This document shows positions 43,693-52,531 of a stretch of DNA of 64,000 bases, piece after piece. Under the pieces are notes generated by a model. That model saw only the letters and a list, made by a program, of their open reading frames with translations. It was not told the origin of the DNA and did not search any database. Numbering within the stretch: the first letter of the stretch is position 1; each line of letters begins with the position of its first letter. Origin of the DNA: an uncultured Muribaculaceae bacterium (GTDB lineage Bacteria; Bacteroidota; Bacteroidia; Bacteroidales; Muribaculaceae); NCBI GenBank assembly GCA_910579995.1, contig CAJTWH010000001.1, positions 142,884 to 206,883 of the forward strand, given 5' to 3'. The translations under genes were made by a program, and so were the position numbers.

Positions 43693-44499
43693 TTATCTTC
43701 TGTTTACCGGGTGCAGGTCGGTGATTACCCTGTCTACACCCATATTAAATAGCTTTTCGACATCAGCGGCTTTAGTGGCTTCCCATGCGTACACATTAAG
43801 CCCGCAGTTTATAAATTCGCTAAGGAGAAGAGGATTGTCAAATAGGGAATTGGCATAGATGGAAATGCCGGTGAGCGAACGGTTCAGGCAATCGTCTATG
43901 TCGAGTTCGGCAATGTCCCATGCAAGCAGATACACCGGCTCGAAGCCGGCCTCACGCAATTCCCTGCAAACCTTGGCGCTGAACGACATGAACACAAGGC
44001 GGTCGAGATGAGCGTAGTCGCGGACGGCTTCTATTATTGACTCGCTGTCGCTTGTCTTTATGTCGAGAGCAAGGATTTTGCCCGGATATGACGATAATAT
44101 ATCAAGGGCTTGGTCAAGCGTAGGAGCCGATTCTCCATTTGAGAGGCGCTGGAGCGATATGGCTGAGAATGTATTGTCTTCCACGCTGACGCCATTTATG
44201 TCGCTGTCATGTGCGAGTACAAGTACGCCGTCGGCGGTCTTGCGGATGTCTATTTCTGCTCCCAAATATCTTGGCTCTTCAAAGGCCGAGCGAAGTGAGC
44301 TTGCCGAGTTCTGCGACGCTCCTCCCTTTGACCAATACCCCCTGTGGGCTATCAGTCGCGGGGGTATTGAATTGGCCGAAGAGGTAAGGCGTATTCCCGC
44401 AGGTTCTTCGCCGCTGCCTGAACACGACACAGCAAGCAGCCCCAACAATAGCAGCATTAGTGTCGGATAGCTCAAATATGTCGTGTATGATTTTTTCAT
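43693..44499 (-). CDS. Glycerophosphodiester phosphodiesterase-like lipoprotein
   Basis: A 268-residue protein with a lipoprotein signal (LLAVSCSG) and a GDPD domain: IAHRGY near residue 49, GAEIDIRKTADG, LAHDSDI, and the end motif VDRVITDLHP. GDPD enzymes cut glycerophosphodiesters, including glycerol-phosphate polymers and teichoic-acid-like chains. Located at the envelope, it might trim or recycle the phosphopolyol product of this operon. It lies between the SDR gene and the cytidylyltransferase fusion. Confidence 0.88.
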   Translation of the reverse strand: MKKSYTTYLSYPTLMLLLLGLLAVSCSGSGEEPAGIRLTSSANSIPPRLIAHRGYWSKGGASQNSASSLRSAFEEPRYLGAEIDIRKTADGVLVLAHDSDINGVSVEDNTFSAISLQRLSNGESAPTLDQALDILSSYPGKILALDIKTSDSESIIEAVRDYAHLDRLVFMSFSAKVCRELREAGFEPVYLLAWDIAELDIDDCLNRSLTGISIYANSLFDNPLLLSEFINCGLNVYAWEATKAADVEKLFNMGVDRVITDLHPVNRR

Positions 44500-44511
44500 G
44501 CTATCAAGCGC

Positions 44512-45855
44512 TTATAGCTTTATGTAGTTGCCCTCACGGTAGTATCCGATGATATCGGCTATGGCTACGCTGTGATGTCTGCGCAGACGGTATGAACTCA
44601 GGCGGCCATTGATGATCATTGCTATGAATTCCTGAAGTTCATAGCGCAGCCCCTCGCCGTCGAACGGATAGAAATACTTGCGGTTGAGAGTCTGGTTCTC
44701 ATAGCGGACTTCAAAAAAGTCGGTACGCCACCATGGGGCCGGCACATACACATATCCGTTGGTTCCGGATAACACGAGATTACCTTCCGTCTTTACTCCA
44801 AGACCGAGGGTGACGGTAGCGATCGCGTTGTCGTAATGGATGATACCCTTGGTGAAAATATCGACATCGTTTTCTATCATCGAATAGAACGTAAGGTCTT
44901 TATAATCACATCCGAGCAGTTTTACGACCGACATAAGCGGGAAATGCCCCAGTTCGGTGATACATCCGCCGGCTTGCCTTGCATCGAATTCGCGCAAGGT
45001 CTTGTCGGGTATGAGTTTTGAGAGCGATGATTGCACCTCAACCACCTTGCCTATCACGCCGCTTTTTACGAGCGACACCAAGTGGTTGAAGGCCGGGCAA
45101 TGTGCTGTCTTGCTCGCCTCGAGAAGAACAAGCCCTTTGTCGGCGGCAAGAGCGTAGAGCTCACGTGCTTCCTCGCCGCTGAGCACCATCGGTATCTCGC
45201 AGAGTACATGACGTCCGTGTTCGAGGGCGGCCTTTATCTGCCCGTAGTGATAGATATGGGGCGAGGCGATGTATACGGCATCGCAGGAGTCGAGAAGTGC
45301 TTCGTAGGTCTCAAATACTGCATTGAGCCCGAAACTTGCTGCGAAACTGCGGCTCTCCTCCATGTCGGGGATATAGACTCCGCTTATCTCTACGCCGCTC
45401 ACAAAGCCTGCTTCCGGCACAAAGCGTCGGGCGATACGACCGCCTCCACAAATGCCGAGGCGAACAATCTGCTGCGACTCTTTGCGGAGCGCTGTCGATG
45501 ATATGCCCTCGGTGCGAGGCAGGTATACCACATCGCAATATTCGCGCAGGTAATCAAACTTTCCCTCCCAGTCAGAGCCTATGGCGAAGACGTCAACATC
45601 ATAGTGCTGTATGTCATCGATTTTCTGACCTACATAGTCTTCTATGACTATCAGGTCGGCAAGGCCTGTTTGCTTTATGGCCTCCACGCGCTCAAGAACG
45701 TTGTTGCGCACGTTGAGTTTGCCTCGGTTACGGTCGAAACTGTCGCTCGTAACGCCTACAATCAGGTAGTCGCCCAGAGCCTTGGCTCGCCGCAACAGGT
45801 TGATATGACCTTGGTGAAGCAGATCGTATGTGCCGTATGTTATTACTTTTCGCAT
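44512..45855 (-). CDS. Cytidylyltransferase-Gfo/Idh/MocA oxidoreductase fusion
   Basis: A 447-residue two-domain protein. Residues 1-130 form a TagD-type (glycerol-3-phosphate) cytidylyltransferase with GTYDLLHQGHINLL and RTEGISSTAL. Residues about 135-447 form a Gfo/Idh/MocA domain: LGICGGGRIARRF (NAD-binding) and CEIPMVLSGEEA, where the usual EKP Lys is replaced by Ile, so the reaction may differ or be lost. The ATG at 45855 gives the TagD-like start. A similar pairing of activities (separate TarI and TarJ) makes CDP-ribitol in Gram-positives, which supports a CDP-polyol product. Confidence 0.85.
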   Translation of the reverse strand: MRKVITYGTYDLLHQGHINLLRRAKALGDYLIVGVTSDSFDRNRGKLNVRNNVLERVEAIKQTGLADLIVIEDYVGQKIDDIQHYDVDVFAIGSDWEGKFDYLREYCDVVYLPRTEGISSTALRKESQQIVRLGICGGGRIARRFVPEAGFVSGVEISGVYIPDMEESRSFAASFGLNAVFETYEALLDSCDAVYIASPHIYHYGQIKAALEHGRHVLCEIPMVLSGEEARELYALAADKGLVLLEASKTAHCPAFNHLVSLVKSGVIGKVVEVQSSLSKLIPDKTLREFDARQAGGCITELGHFPLMSVVKLLGCDYKDLTFYSMIENDVDIFTKGIIHYDNAIATVTLGLGVKTEGNLVLSGTNGYVYVPAPWWRTDFFEVRYENQTLNRKYFYPFDGEGLRYELQEFIAMIINGRLSSYRLRRHHSVAIADIIGYYREGNYIKL

Positions 45856-45865
45856 TTCGTTTAAG

Positions 45866-46591
45866 TTATATTGCCGCCAATGCAATCGCCGCTACTGTTG
45901 TTGAGGCTGCGATGGTCACAAAATCGGTGTGTCGGAATTGGAATGAACTCAAGCGCAGCATTGGTATGTAGGTGAAGATTGGCGAGGCGAAATATATGTA
46001 GCTTGTCTCGCTGTTGACAGCTTGGGGAGTCTTGCCCAAAAAAGCTGTCAGACGCACAAGATAGTAGCATAGATATCCGATCATGAACCCGATAAGCCCT
46101 CCCGCGAGCAGGTCGCCGGGATAGTGTACGCCAAGATGTATGCGTGAGTAGCAGTTGACAAGCGCCCAAGTAACCACTGTGGCGGTAAACCGTCGGTTGC
46201 GGATAAGAGGCACCATAAGTCCTACGAGCGCGAATGTATTGGCTGCGTGGCAGGAGGGAAATCCATAGTTGCCGCCGCGGTAGCCGTTGACGATATGCAC
46301 GAGATCGCTCAGCGGATTGGCCGGGTTGGCGGGTCTGAGCCGCTGGACAACCGGGCGTATTAAGCTTGCGCACAATTGGTCGGTCATGGCAATGGCAAGC
46401 GCGGAGCCCGCAATGATGAAGAGTGCCTTGCGCCAGCCGTAGTTGCGTATGATCACAAACAGCAGCGTCGCATACATGGGCACCCAGATGAAGCGCTCCG
46501 AGAACAACTGCATGAATCTGTCGGCGAAGTCGCAGTACATGCTGTTGAAGAAGAGGAATATGCCGGTGTCGATATTTATTAATTGTTCCAT
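45866..46591 (-). CDS. PAP2 superfamily lipid phosphatase
   Basis: A 241-residue membrane protein with the three PAP2 signatures: RPVVQRLRP, PSCHAANT, and SRIHLGVHYPGDLLAG with the catalytic His residues. It could act on undecaprenyl diphosphate or phosphatidylglycerol-phosphate-like lipids released by the phosphoglycerol transferase next door. It sits 11 bp after the LtaS-like gene. The C-terminal 40 residues are hydrophobic (IAASTTVAAIALAAI). Confidence 0.88.
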   Translation of the reverse strand: MEQLINIDTGIFLFFNSMYCDFADRFMQLFSERFIWVPMYATLLFVIIRNYGWRKALFIIAGSALAIAMTDQLCASLIRPVVQRLRPANPANPLSDLVHIVNGYRGGNYGFPSCHAANTFALVGLMVPLIRNRRFTATVVTWALVNCYSRIHLGVHYPGDLLAGGLIGFMIGYLCYYLVRLTAFLGKTPQAVNSETSYIYFASPIFTYIPMLRLSSFQFRHTDFVTIAASTTVAAIALAAI

Positions 46592-46602
46592 GAGAGTCGA
46601 GA

Positions 46603-48396
46603 TTATATTGAGTCAAGATAATTGTAGAGATTCTGAAGATAAGCCTTGGCTTTGGTCGCCTGCGCTTCATTGCCCTTGACAGCACCCGTGGCGATGTCAA
46701 CGACAGTTGTCCCGGTGCTGTCGCTGATGGCAAAGTCATTGGGAGATGAGTAGAAGGCGTATGGCTCGTTGATGTCGGCAAGCAGGTCGCGGCTGAAGAG
46801 GAAGTCTTTAGATTCTATGCCAAGTTGACCGAGCAAGGTGGCGGCGATGTCAGGCTGAGCACCGTAAGTGGAAATACGGCGTCCGGTAGAACGGAGTGCA
46901 TTGCCGCTGAAAATCAAAGGTATATGATGGCGTGCCTCAGGGTCGGAGAGCGGCGCGGGATAGCAGCCGTAATGGTCAGGAACTATCACTATGAGCGATT
47001 TGCGTGGCAAAAGTGCTATGCTGTCGGCAAAAGCTCCAATGCAGCTGTCGGTGTAGGCGAAAGCATTGGCGGCTGCCGGGGTAAGCCCGCTTTGATATGG
47101 CACCTCAAAAGGCTCGTGGCTGCTTGAGGTCTGTATCACGCGTAGCTGTGGTGCTGTGCTTGCGTTGCTCCGGGCGTCGGCAAGAGCGCGATTGAAGACA
47201 AGATGGTCGTGTGCCCCCCATTTACCTGTGCGTTCGGACATCGGAAAATCAGTGTCGCTCACCATTTTCTCAAAGCCGCAGTTCACAAGATATGATTTCA
47301 TGTTGGTGAAATTTATATCACCGCCATAATAGTAGCATAATTCATAGCCGGCCTCGCGTAGAGCCGCGGGAAGCGACGGCAGCCCTTCGGTCTTGTTGAT
47401 ATATTTCATCAGACTTGTTGTGGGCTGTCCGGGAACAGCACCCAAAATGGCCGGCAAAGCACGGTCGGTGCGGAAGCTCGACGCATAGAAATTGTCGAAA
47501 AGCACTCCGTTGCGCGCAAGCGAATCAAGTTTGACAGCAATTGCCTCGCCTCCTTGCGACGGCAGCAGGTGCGAGGAGAAGCTCTCGGCAATGATAAGAT
47601 ATATGTCGGGGCGCCCTTCAAAGAGGGTGTCGCGTCGGGCGGATTCCTTGTCGGTCATAGTGGCAAAGAGCCTGTCGGCCTCTTCCGGCGAGAGATATCG
47701 GAATTGGCGGCCGAAATCGGCTTGGTGCATGGCAGAGTAGAGCAGGCTGAAGGCGGGGTTGACTGCGGCATGGTTGAGTTCGGCCCGGGAGCTGTAGTAG
47801 GCTCGCCCGGGATTCATTGTCGATACGGTAAAGCCGCCACGGATGGGTATGAAAAGTAATCCCGTGAGGATAAGTCCTGCACAGGTTGCGATAACACGGC
47901 GGTCTGAAACATCCGGCCTGATATGTTTGCCGATAAGATACAGACTCATGAAAATCAAATCGGCAAAAACAAGGAATCCAATCACTCCGGCAATGATTTC
48001 ACCGGTGCCGGCACTGGCGGCAGCCGCCGATGGAGACGATGTGAAGTAGAATACCGGCGTCATGTCGAGAGGAAAGCCCCAGTAGCCGTAGAGCCCGAGG
48101 TTGGCGATGGCTGTCATCGAAATCAGCACCGCTGCAATGGCATTGTAGACTTGTTCTACTGTATCTATCCAAGTGAAAGACTTCCATATCCGGGCGATCA
48201 TCAGCAAACCCGGTATGACGGTGAGATAGCCCGCCACACTGCAATCCATTGGCAATCCGTGAAATATGACCTCAAAAAAGTCTGTAGCACTCAAGCCCTC
48301 ACCGCCGTGGAGAAACAAGAATACAGGTTTCTGTAAAACGCCGGCGAGAACAAATACAACATATATGGCCAAGAACCTGAGGATATACTTATGCAT
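46603..48396 (-). CDS. LtaS/MdoB-like phosphoglycerol transferase (sulfatase fold)
   Basis: A 597-residue protein with five N-terminal membrane helices (to about residue 195) and an extracytoplasmic alkaline-phosphatase-type domain. The catalytic Thr is at about residue 310 (SFRTDRALPA), metal ligands include the first Glu in IIAESFSS and the DHYG motif. Such enzymes transfer sn-glycerol-1-phosphate from phosphatidylglycerol to lipoteichoic acid or periplasmic glucans. First gene of the seven-gene operon, with a -7 box upstream. Confidence 0.9.
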   Translation of the reverse strand: MHKYILRFLAIYVVFVLAGVLQKPVFLFLHGGEGLSATDFFEVIFHGLPMDCSVAGYLTVIPGLLMIARIWKSFTWIDTVEQVYNAIAAVLISMTAIANLGLYGYWGFPLDMTPVFYFTSSPSAAAASAGTGEIIAGVIGFLVFADLIFMSLYLIGKHIRPDVSDRRVIATCAGLILTGLLFIPIRGGFTVSTMNPGRAYYSSRAELNHAAVNPAFSLLYSAMHQADFGRQFRYLSPEEADRLFATMTDKESARRDTLFEGRPDIYLIIAESFSSHLLPSQGGEAIAVKLDSLARNGVLFDNFYASSFRTDRALPAILGAVPGQPTTSLMKYINKTEGLPSLPAALREAGYELCYYYGGDINFTNMKSYLVNCGFEKMVSDTDFPMSERTGKWGAHDHLVFNRALADARSNASTAPQLRVIQTSSSHEPFEVPYQSGLTPAAANAFAYTDSCIGAFADSIALLPRKSLIVIVPDHYGCYPAPLSDPEARHHIPLIFSGNALRSTGRRISTYGAQPDIAATLLGQLGIESKDFLFSRDLLADINEPYAFYSSPNDFAISDSTGTTVVDIATGAVKGNEAQATKAKAYLQNLYNYLDSI

Positions 48397-48413
48397 ACGT
48401 CTCGTTTATATTA

Positions 48414-48421
48414 CAAAATTA
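48414..48421 (-). promoter_or_regulatory. -7 box for the phosphopolyol operon
   Basis: Minus-strand TAATTTTG, 17 bp before the ATG at 48396. A weak TTGG about 20 bp further upstream may be the -33. Confidence 0.5.
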
Positions 48422-48504
48422 GCAAATTTTTCTCTTATCTGCCAATCTATTATGCAAAGGAATTGTAAAAAACGCTACGTTTTTCAGGTTTGCCGGGGGG
48501 GACG

Positions 48505-49281
48505 TCAGCTCTGTCGGTAAGAATACATGGCAGATATTACGGCGGGAAGGCCATAGACGTCGTAGAGAACTTTCAGTTGACGGAATGCCACACCATAATT
48601 TTTGTCGCGGTTTTCCATCATGCGCGATAAGTGCACGAGAGCCTCGTCGCGGTCTACCGAGGCTGTGTAGAGGAATGCTCCGAGGTTGCAGAAGCCCTCG
48701 GCATATTCTATCGGCGCTTTTATACGGCGGTGATATTGCCACAGGTGGAGCATTTCATGGGCCAGAGTATTGCCTATAGCCACTTTCGATTGCTGGCTCA
48801 TGATGTCGATACGGTAACCGTAGGGGTCTGTACCGTCGTCTTGCCAAGCTGCGCCGAGCGGAGGCTGTGTGAACTGTCCCTCGTAGGCGCGCGACATTTC
48901 CTCGGCATGGCGGAGGCTTAGTCGGAATCCCGGAATATGGATTCGGAGCCTCTCGAAAAATTTTATTATTTTAGTGCAGATTTTCTGAAGCTCATCATAT
49001 TTTACAGGCATGCCGCAACCGGTGCAACTGTGTCCATAGCCCGGCACTACCACACGAGAGCCTGTGATTATGCGGCCGCAGATACAGCAGTAGCTGAACG
49101 GGTGCTTTCTGCATACACAGCTGCCGTAAGGATCTACATAGTAATCAGTTCTGATCGGTTGCTCGCATATCGCGCAGGTCAAAGTGCCCTTGCGGTGGAT
49201 GTCAAGGCGGAGAAAATTGCGCACGGTAGCAGGGAGTTCTACCAATTGTCCCGGTTGTACTGTGGAGAGAGGCTCATTCAT
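48505..49281 (-). CDS. LIM-like zinc finger plus DA1-type metallopeptidase
   Basis: A 258-residue protein (ATG at 49281, ATGA overlap with the phosphatase gene; ATG at 49293 also possible). Residues about 36-90 hold several Cys/His pairs (CAIC, CVCRKH, CCIC, CTGC), a LIM-like treble-clef pair. Residues about 100-258 resemble the DA1 peptidase domain: LAHEMLHLW (HExxH at 175-179) and IEYAEGFCNL with the third ligand Glu195. In plants DA1 is a ubiquitin-linked peptidase; bacterial LIM-DA1 relatives are known from genome surveys. Its operon with a kinase-phosphatase-VWA triad suggests that it is the effector. Function inferred. Confidence 0.8.
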   Translation of the reverse strand: MNEPLSTVQPGQLVELPATVRNFLRLDIHRKGTLTCAICEQPIRTDYYVDPYGSCVCRKHPFSYCCICGRIITGSRVVVPGYGHSCTGCGMPVKYDELQKICTKIIKFFERLRIHIPGFRLSLRHAEEMSRAYEGQFTQPPLGAAWQDDGTDPYGYRIDIMSQQSKVAIGNTLAHEMLHLWQYHRRIKAPIEYAEGFCNLGAFLYTASVDRDEALVHLSRMMENRDKNYGVAFRQLKVLYDVYGLPAVISAMYSYRQS

Positions 49282-50405
49282 GATCTGTTGCAAAGGTTAA
49301 GTTTTATTGAATCTATCTGCTCGAGCAATTCGCTCTGCCTACGCTTGAGTGTTGAGAGTACCGACAGTTTGCGTTGCATTTCTTCTTGTTCTTCAGGCTG
49401 TGATGTGCTCAGGCTTGTTATGCGGCCTTCGATTTCGGCTATCGATTTGTCGTAAGACTCGAGTTGCACGTAGGCTTGTGCAAGTTCTTGCTGTTGAAGT
49501 GTTTCGTTAAGTTCCTTCAGCCGCCCGGCCATTGCTGCGACAGCCTCGGTATCGATCCAGAAAGCAAGCGACATGTCGTCGCCGGTGATAGTCTCCGACA
49601 TCTCCGGCAGTACTTCGGCGATTTCGTCTTCCACATATTTCAAGCCTTCCGAGGCATAATCGATGGCTATCTGGGCGAGGAAGCGGCGTGCGAGTTCGTT
49701 GTGATTCTCATAGCAATCGGCCAACCCGTCACTGCAGAGCATTAGGACCGGAGGAATATCGCGGCCGTAGGAATATCTGAAATCTCGGGCTTCATGTATG
49801 CACATGGATGTTGTCCGCGACATGCGACATCTGCTGTCTCCCGGTATCGGATCATCTTCGGTGCAGTCATCTCTTAGTGCCACGCAGGCACCGTCGCCGA
49901 GTTGGAAAGCCATCCAGAAATCCTCGGTCCGCACGGCACCTACAAGGGTACAACCGTAGGCCCGGGCTGCGCCGGCAAGCGTGGAAGAGCCTTCAGGAGG
50001 AGGGCATTGTTTCCAATGATCAAGAACTTTACGAGCCCAAAGGATATTGATACGCGTGAAAAACATGCGCATTGCCGACTCGCACGACGGGTCGGGTGCA
50101 GTGCGGTCGGCTTCGGTCATACAAGAGCTTTCTGCCGGCCCTCGGCTTACCGGTACTTCTCCCATGCGTCCGGGAAGAACTTCAAGTATATACGGCAAAG
50201 CCTCGGCAGCAGCCTCGATGGCGAAAGCCGCACCGATGTCGCTGCGGAAATGCTGTTCGCTGCCGTGTCCGTCGGAAAGGAGCAGGACGGTGGCCTTGGC
50301 GTCCTCGCCGTAGACTATATCCAAGGCGGCAGCGCGGTCTTGCACCGGTTTGCCGCTTGTCAGATGTGACGCTCCGGCATAATATGAGGCGTGGGTCAGT
50401 ACCAT
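49278..50405 (-). CDS. PP2C-like protein phosphatase with C-terminal coiled coil
   Basis: A 375-residue protein. Residues 1-285 match the PP2C fold: VQDRAAALD, LLLSDGHGSE (Asp45, the metal-binding DGHG), GCTLVGAV, FQLGDGACVAL, LCSDGLADC and TGDDMSLAFW. Residues about 290-375 form a coiled coil (LKELNETLQQQELAQ). It overlaps the VWA gene by 10 bp and the DA1 gene by 4 bp. It would reverse the action of the kinase encoded in the same operon; the coiled coil may tether it to a partner. Confidence 0.9.
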   Translation of the reverse strand: MVLTHASYYAGASHLTSGKPVQDRAAALDIVYGEDAKATVLLLSDGHGSEQHFRSDIGAAFAIEAAAEALPYILEVLPGRMGEVPVSRGPAESSCMTEADRTAPDPSCESAMRMFFTRINILWARKVLDHWKQCPPPEGSSTLAGAARAYGCTLVGAVRTEDFWMAFQLGDGACVALRDDCTEDDPIPGDSRCRMSRTTSMCIHEARDFRYSYGRDIPPVLMLCSDGLADCYENHNELARRFLAQIAIDYASEGLKYVEDEIAEVLPEMSETITGDDMSLAFWIDTEAVAAMAGRLKELNETLQQQELAQAYVQLESYDKSIAEIEGRITSLSTSQPEEQEEMQRKLSVLSTLKRRQSELLEQIDSIKLNLCNRS

Positions 50406-51160
50406 CCGTCTTTGTCGTTTTTCATGGGCGGAACGTATACCCCGACCATATTTCCGGTCTCGTCAAGAATACTCTCGTATATTTCCTGAGCAGGATCAGC
50501 CGACCCTCCGGTGCTGCGCGATCCTATGCGGCTTACCGTAGATGATACAAGTTTGATAACCTGATAAAGTTTGTCGAGTTGATCTATTGAGATGATTATC
50601 GGTTCGCCTCCGGCATCGAGAGGTTGTGCGAAGCGTGTGAGCGCTCGTCTCATCTCGCGGTTGGCTGGCTTGCAGCCGATGGCAATGGCTATCTTGTATG
50701 CTTCGCGGAAGAGTGGGTTTAGCTGAAGCCGGTCAAGTGTCTCTTCCCAACCGTCATCGGGATCACCATCGCTCAGCAAAAGTATCGCCGGACGCAGCAT
50801 TAAGCCCGGCGGTATGCTGCGCTGCTGCCCGCAAATCTGTTTTTCGAGAAGTGTAAGGGCGGCTTTGAGATTGGTGAGGCCTTCTGCCCGGACATTTGCC
50901 CAGCGGAAATCCTTGACATTTACGGGTGTGTCGTAGAGCTCACGGGCGTCGTTGTCGAAGGTGATACACGACATATAGATATCGCTCTGGTCGTGGTTCG
51001 ACTCGCTTATCTCCCTCAGAATAGACACTATTTCGGGCATAGCGCGGTTGACGCTGCCTATGCAGTCTTTATATTGCATTGAGCCGGATGTGTCGAGGAG
51101 ATAGAACATGTTCATGCGCCTGCGGGAGCTGGGCGATGGCCTAAAGTCTTTCAATGCCAT
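50396..51160 (-). CDS. VWA domain protein, TerY-like
   Basis: A 254-residue protein made mainly of one von Willebrand A domain: FYLLDTSGSM (MIDAS DxSxS at Asp23), Thr in LTNLKAAL, and LLSDGDPDDGW as the last MIDAS element. This matches the TerY branch, which occurs beside PP2C and kinase genes as the TerY-P triad. The N-terminal 15 residues and the C-terminal 50 residues (to PPMKNDKDGWY) lie outside the fold. Likely a scaffold or phosphorylation target of the neighbouring kinase (inference). Confidence 0.88.
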   Translation of the reverse strand: MALKDFRPSPSSRRRMNMFYLLDTSGSMQYKDCIGSVNRAMPEIVSILREISESNHDQSDIYMSCITFDNDARELYDTPVNVKDFRWANVRAEGLTNLKAALTLLEKQICGQQRSIPPGLMLRPAILLLSDGDPDDGWEETLDRLQLNPLFREAYKIAIAIGCKPANREMRRALTRFAQPLDAGGEPIIISIDQLDKLYQVIKLVSSTVSRIGSRSTGGSADPAQEIYESILDETGNMVGVYVPPMKNDKDGWY

Positions 51161-51191
51161 GGTATGAGGAGTTTGCTGGTTTATATTAGAT

Positions 51192-52514
51192 CTATAGTGA
51201 GGACGTGATGAGACAGCGGTAGTTGCCGATTATAAGTCGGATACCATCGGCAAGCTGACATCCGCAGCCGGGAGCTATTGTAAATTGCTTTCCGGATGGT
51301 GTCACTGCTATCCAACGGGTGTGCGACAGATTCTCGAGAAAGAGAGTATTGTGGTTTGAGGCAGAGCTCTTGCGGCATACTCCTTCGGGGGTGAAAGAGT
51401 CACCAAGAAAGAGAAGCTTATGCTCTGTGAGTCGGTAAGGTGGCAAGGCTCCGTCGAATTTGAGCCATGCCTGTGCGCCGGTTTTATGTCCGCACAGTGG
51501 GCAATGTGACGGTAAAGCGCCCTCGCAGAGATAGTCGTGGATGGGATCTTCGGGATCGGCGTGGCATGTTGCCAAAGAAGCGCGCTGACATAGCAGCATT
51601 TCTTTCCATGACGACGCCCTTATGCGGTAGAGTGGATTGTTGATGGCTTTGTTGCTCAGAGCGGCGCGGAAAGCCCGTTGCAGCGTCGGGGGTAAGGCAT
51701 CCCAGAAACGTATCGAATTGTCGTGCAGTCCCTCAACGGGGCGATTGCTCGTGTCATTGCTGTCATGGCAGAATACGGCTTTCTGTCCGAAAAGTTTGCG
51801 CTCATCGGCGGGGCGCATGCATGCTGCCCTCACTCCGGCTGTGCGCTCTCCCTCGAATGGGTGGTCTACCATGAAAAGTCGGTAGAGTATGATGGCGAGG
51901 CTGAAACGGTCGGAAGCTGTGTTAGGACGGCTGCCCTCGGCTACCTCCGGAGCCATGTAATGTGGCTTGCCGGAAATACCGTTGTTGTATCCGTTGTATA
52001 CGATATTGTCGTTGTCGCAAATAACCACATATCCGCGTTTGGGGTCAATGATGAAACTGCCGTCATTGATGTCCTGATAGCTGTAGCCCGCGGTATGCAG
52101 GCGGCTGAAAGAGTCGCAGATCTGCAGGCTGGCCGTGAGTTTGGCAAGTTCGGAGTGGAAATAAGCGTTGGGGTTCTCGTCAATACAGAAGTATTTGCCG
52201 AGGTCGATATATCCTTCAGGCCTCAGGCGCATTACATAGCCATAGCTGCCTTGATAGGTTTCGGTTATGGCAAGGGGCCAAAGAAATGTGTCGGAGGGAG
52301 GATTGTGGAGGCAATTGTGCTGCAGTGTGCTGCGGAATTGCACGTTATCTTTAATCTTATCGTCGGTATACCATTTTAAAGCCATTTCGGCATTGTCCGA
52401 CAGGCGTTTGACCCTATATACTTCACCCTGACCACCGGAGGCGATATACGCGATGACGCGCAGCAACCAGCCGTTGCTGACATTGATAATTGTTCCGGGG
52501 GTGAGTGCAGGCAT
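51192..52514 (-). CDS. Ser/Thr protein kinase with zinc-ribbon and C-terminal beta domain
   Basis: A 440-residue protein. Residues 15-300 form a kinase: glycine loop ASGGQGEVY (26-33), Lys47 (ALKWY), catalytic loop YSYQDINDGSF (Asp148), metal Asp167 (CDNDN) and GKPHYMAPE. The Asn usual five residues after the catalytic Asp is Ser153. Residues about 325-350 contain CPLCG, a partial zinc ribbon; residues about 360-440 look like a beta sandwich of FHA type (FLGDSF, NLSHTRWIAVTPSG). This is the layout of TerY-P kinases. First gene of the four-gene operon. Confidence 0.88.
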   Translation of the reverse strand: MPALTPGTIINVSNGWLLRVIAYIASGGQGEVYRVKRLSDNAEMALKWYTDDKIKDNVQFRSTLQHNCLHNPPSDTFLWPLAITETYQGSYGYVMRLRPEGYIDLGKYFCIDENPNAYFHSELAKLTASLQICDSFSRLHTAGYSYQDINDGSFIIDPKRGYVVICDNDNIVYNGYNNGISGKPHYMAPEVAEGSRPNTASDRFSLAIILYRLFMVDHPFEGERTAGVRAACMRPADERKLFGQKAVFCHDSNDTSNRPVEGLHDNSIRFWDALPPTLQRAFRAALSNKAINNPLYRIRASSWKEMLLCQRASLATCHADPEDPIHDYLCEGALPSHCPLCGHKTGAQAWLKFDGALPPYRLTEHKLLFLGDSFTPEGVCRKSSASNHNTLFLENLSHTRWIAVTPSGKQFTIAPGCGCQLADGIRLIIGNYRCLITSSL

Positions 52515-52531
52515 AGTGGTTAGCGGTGAAT

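Noticed and set aside
48505..52514. Tellurite resistance cluster
   Set aside because: Only the TerY-P triad type genes are present; no terB, terC, terD or terE-like genes were seen in the window.
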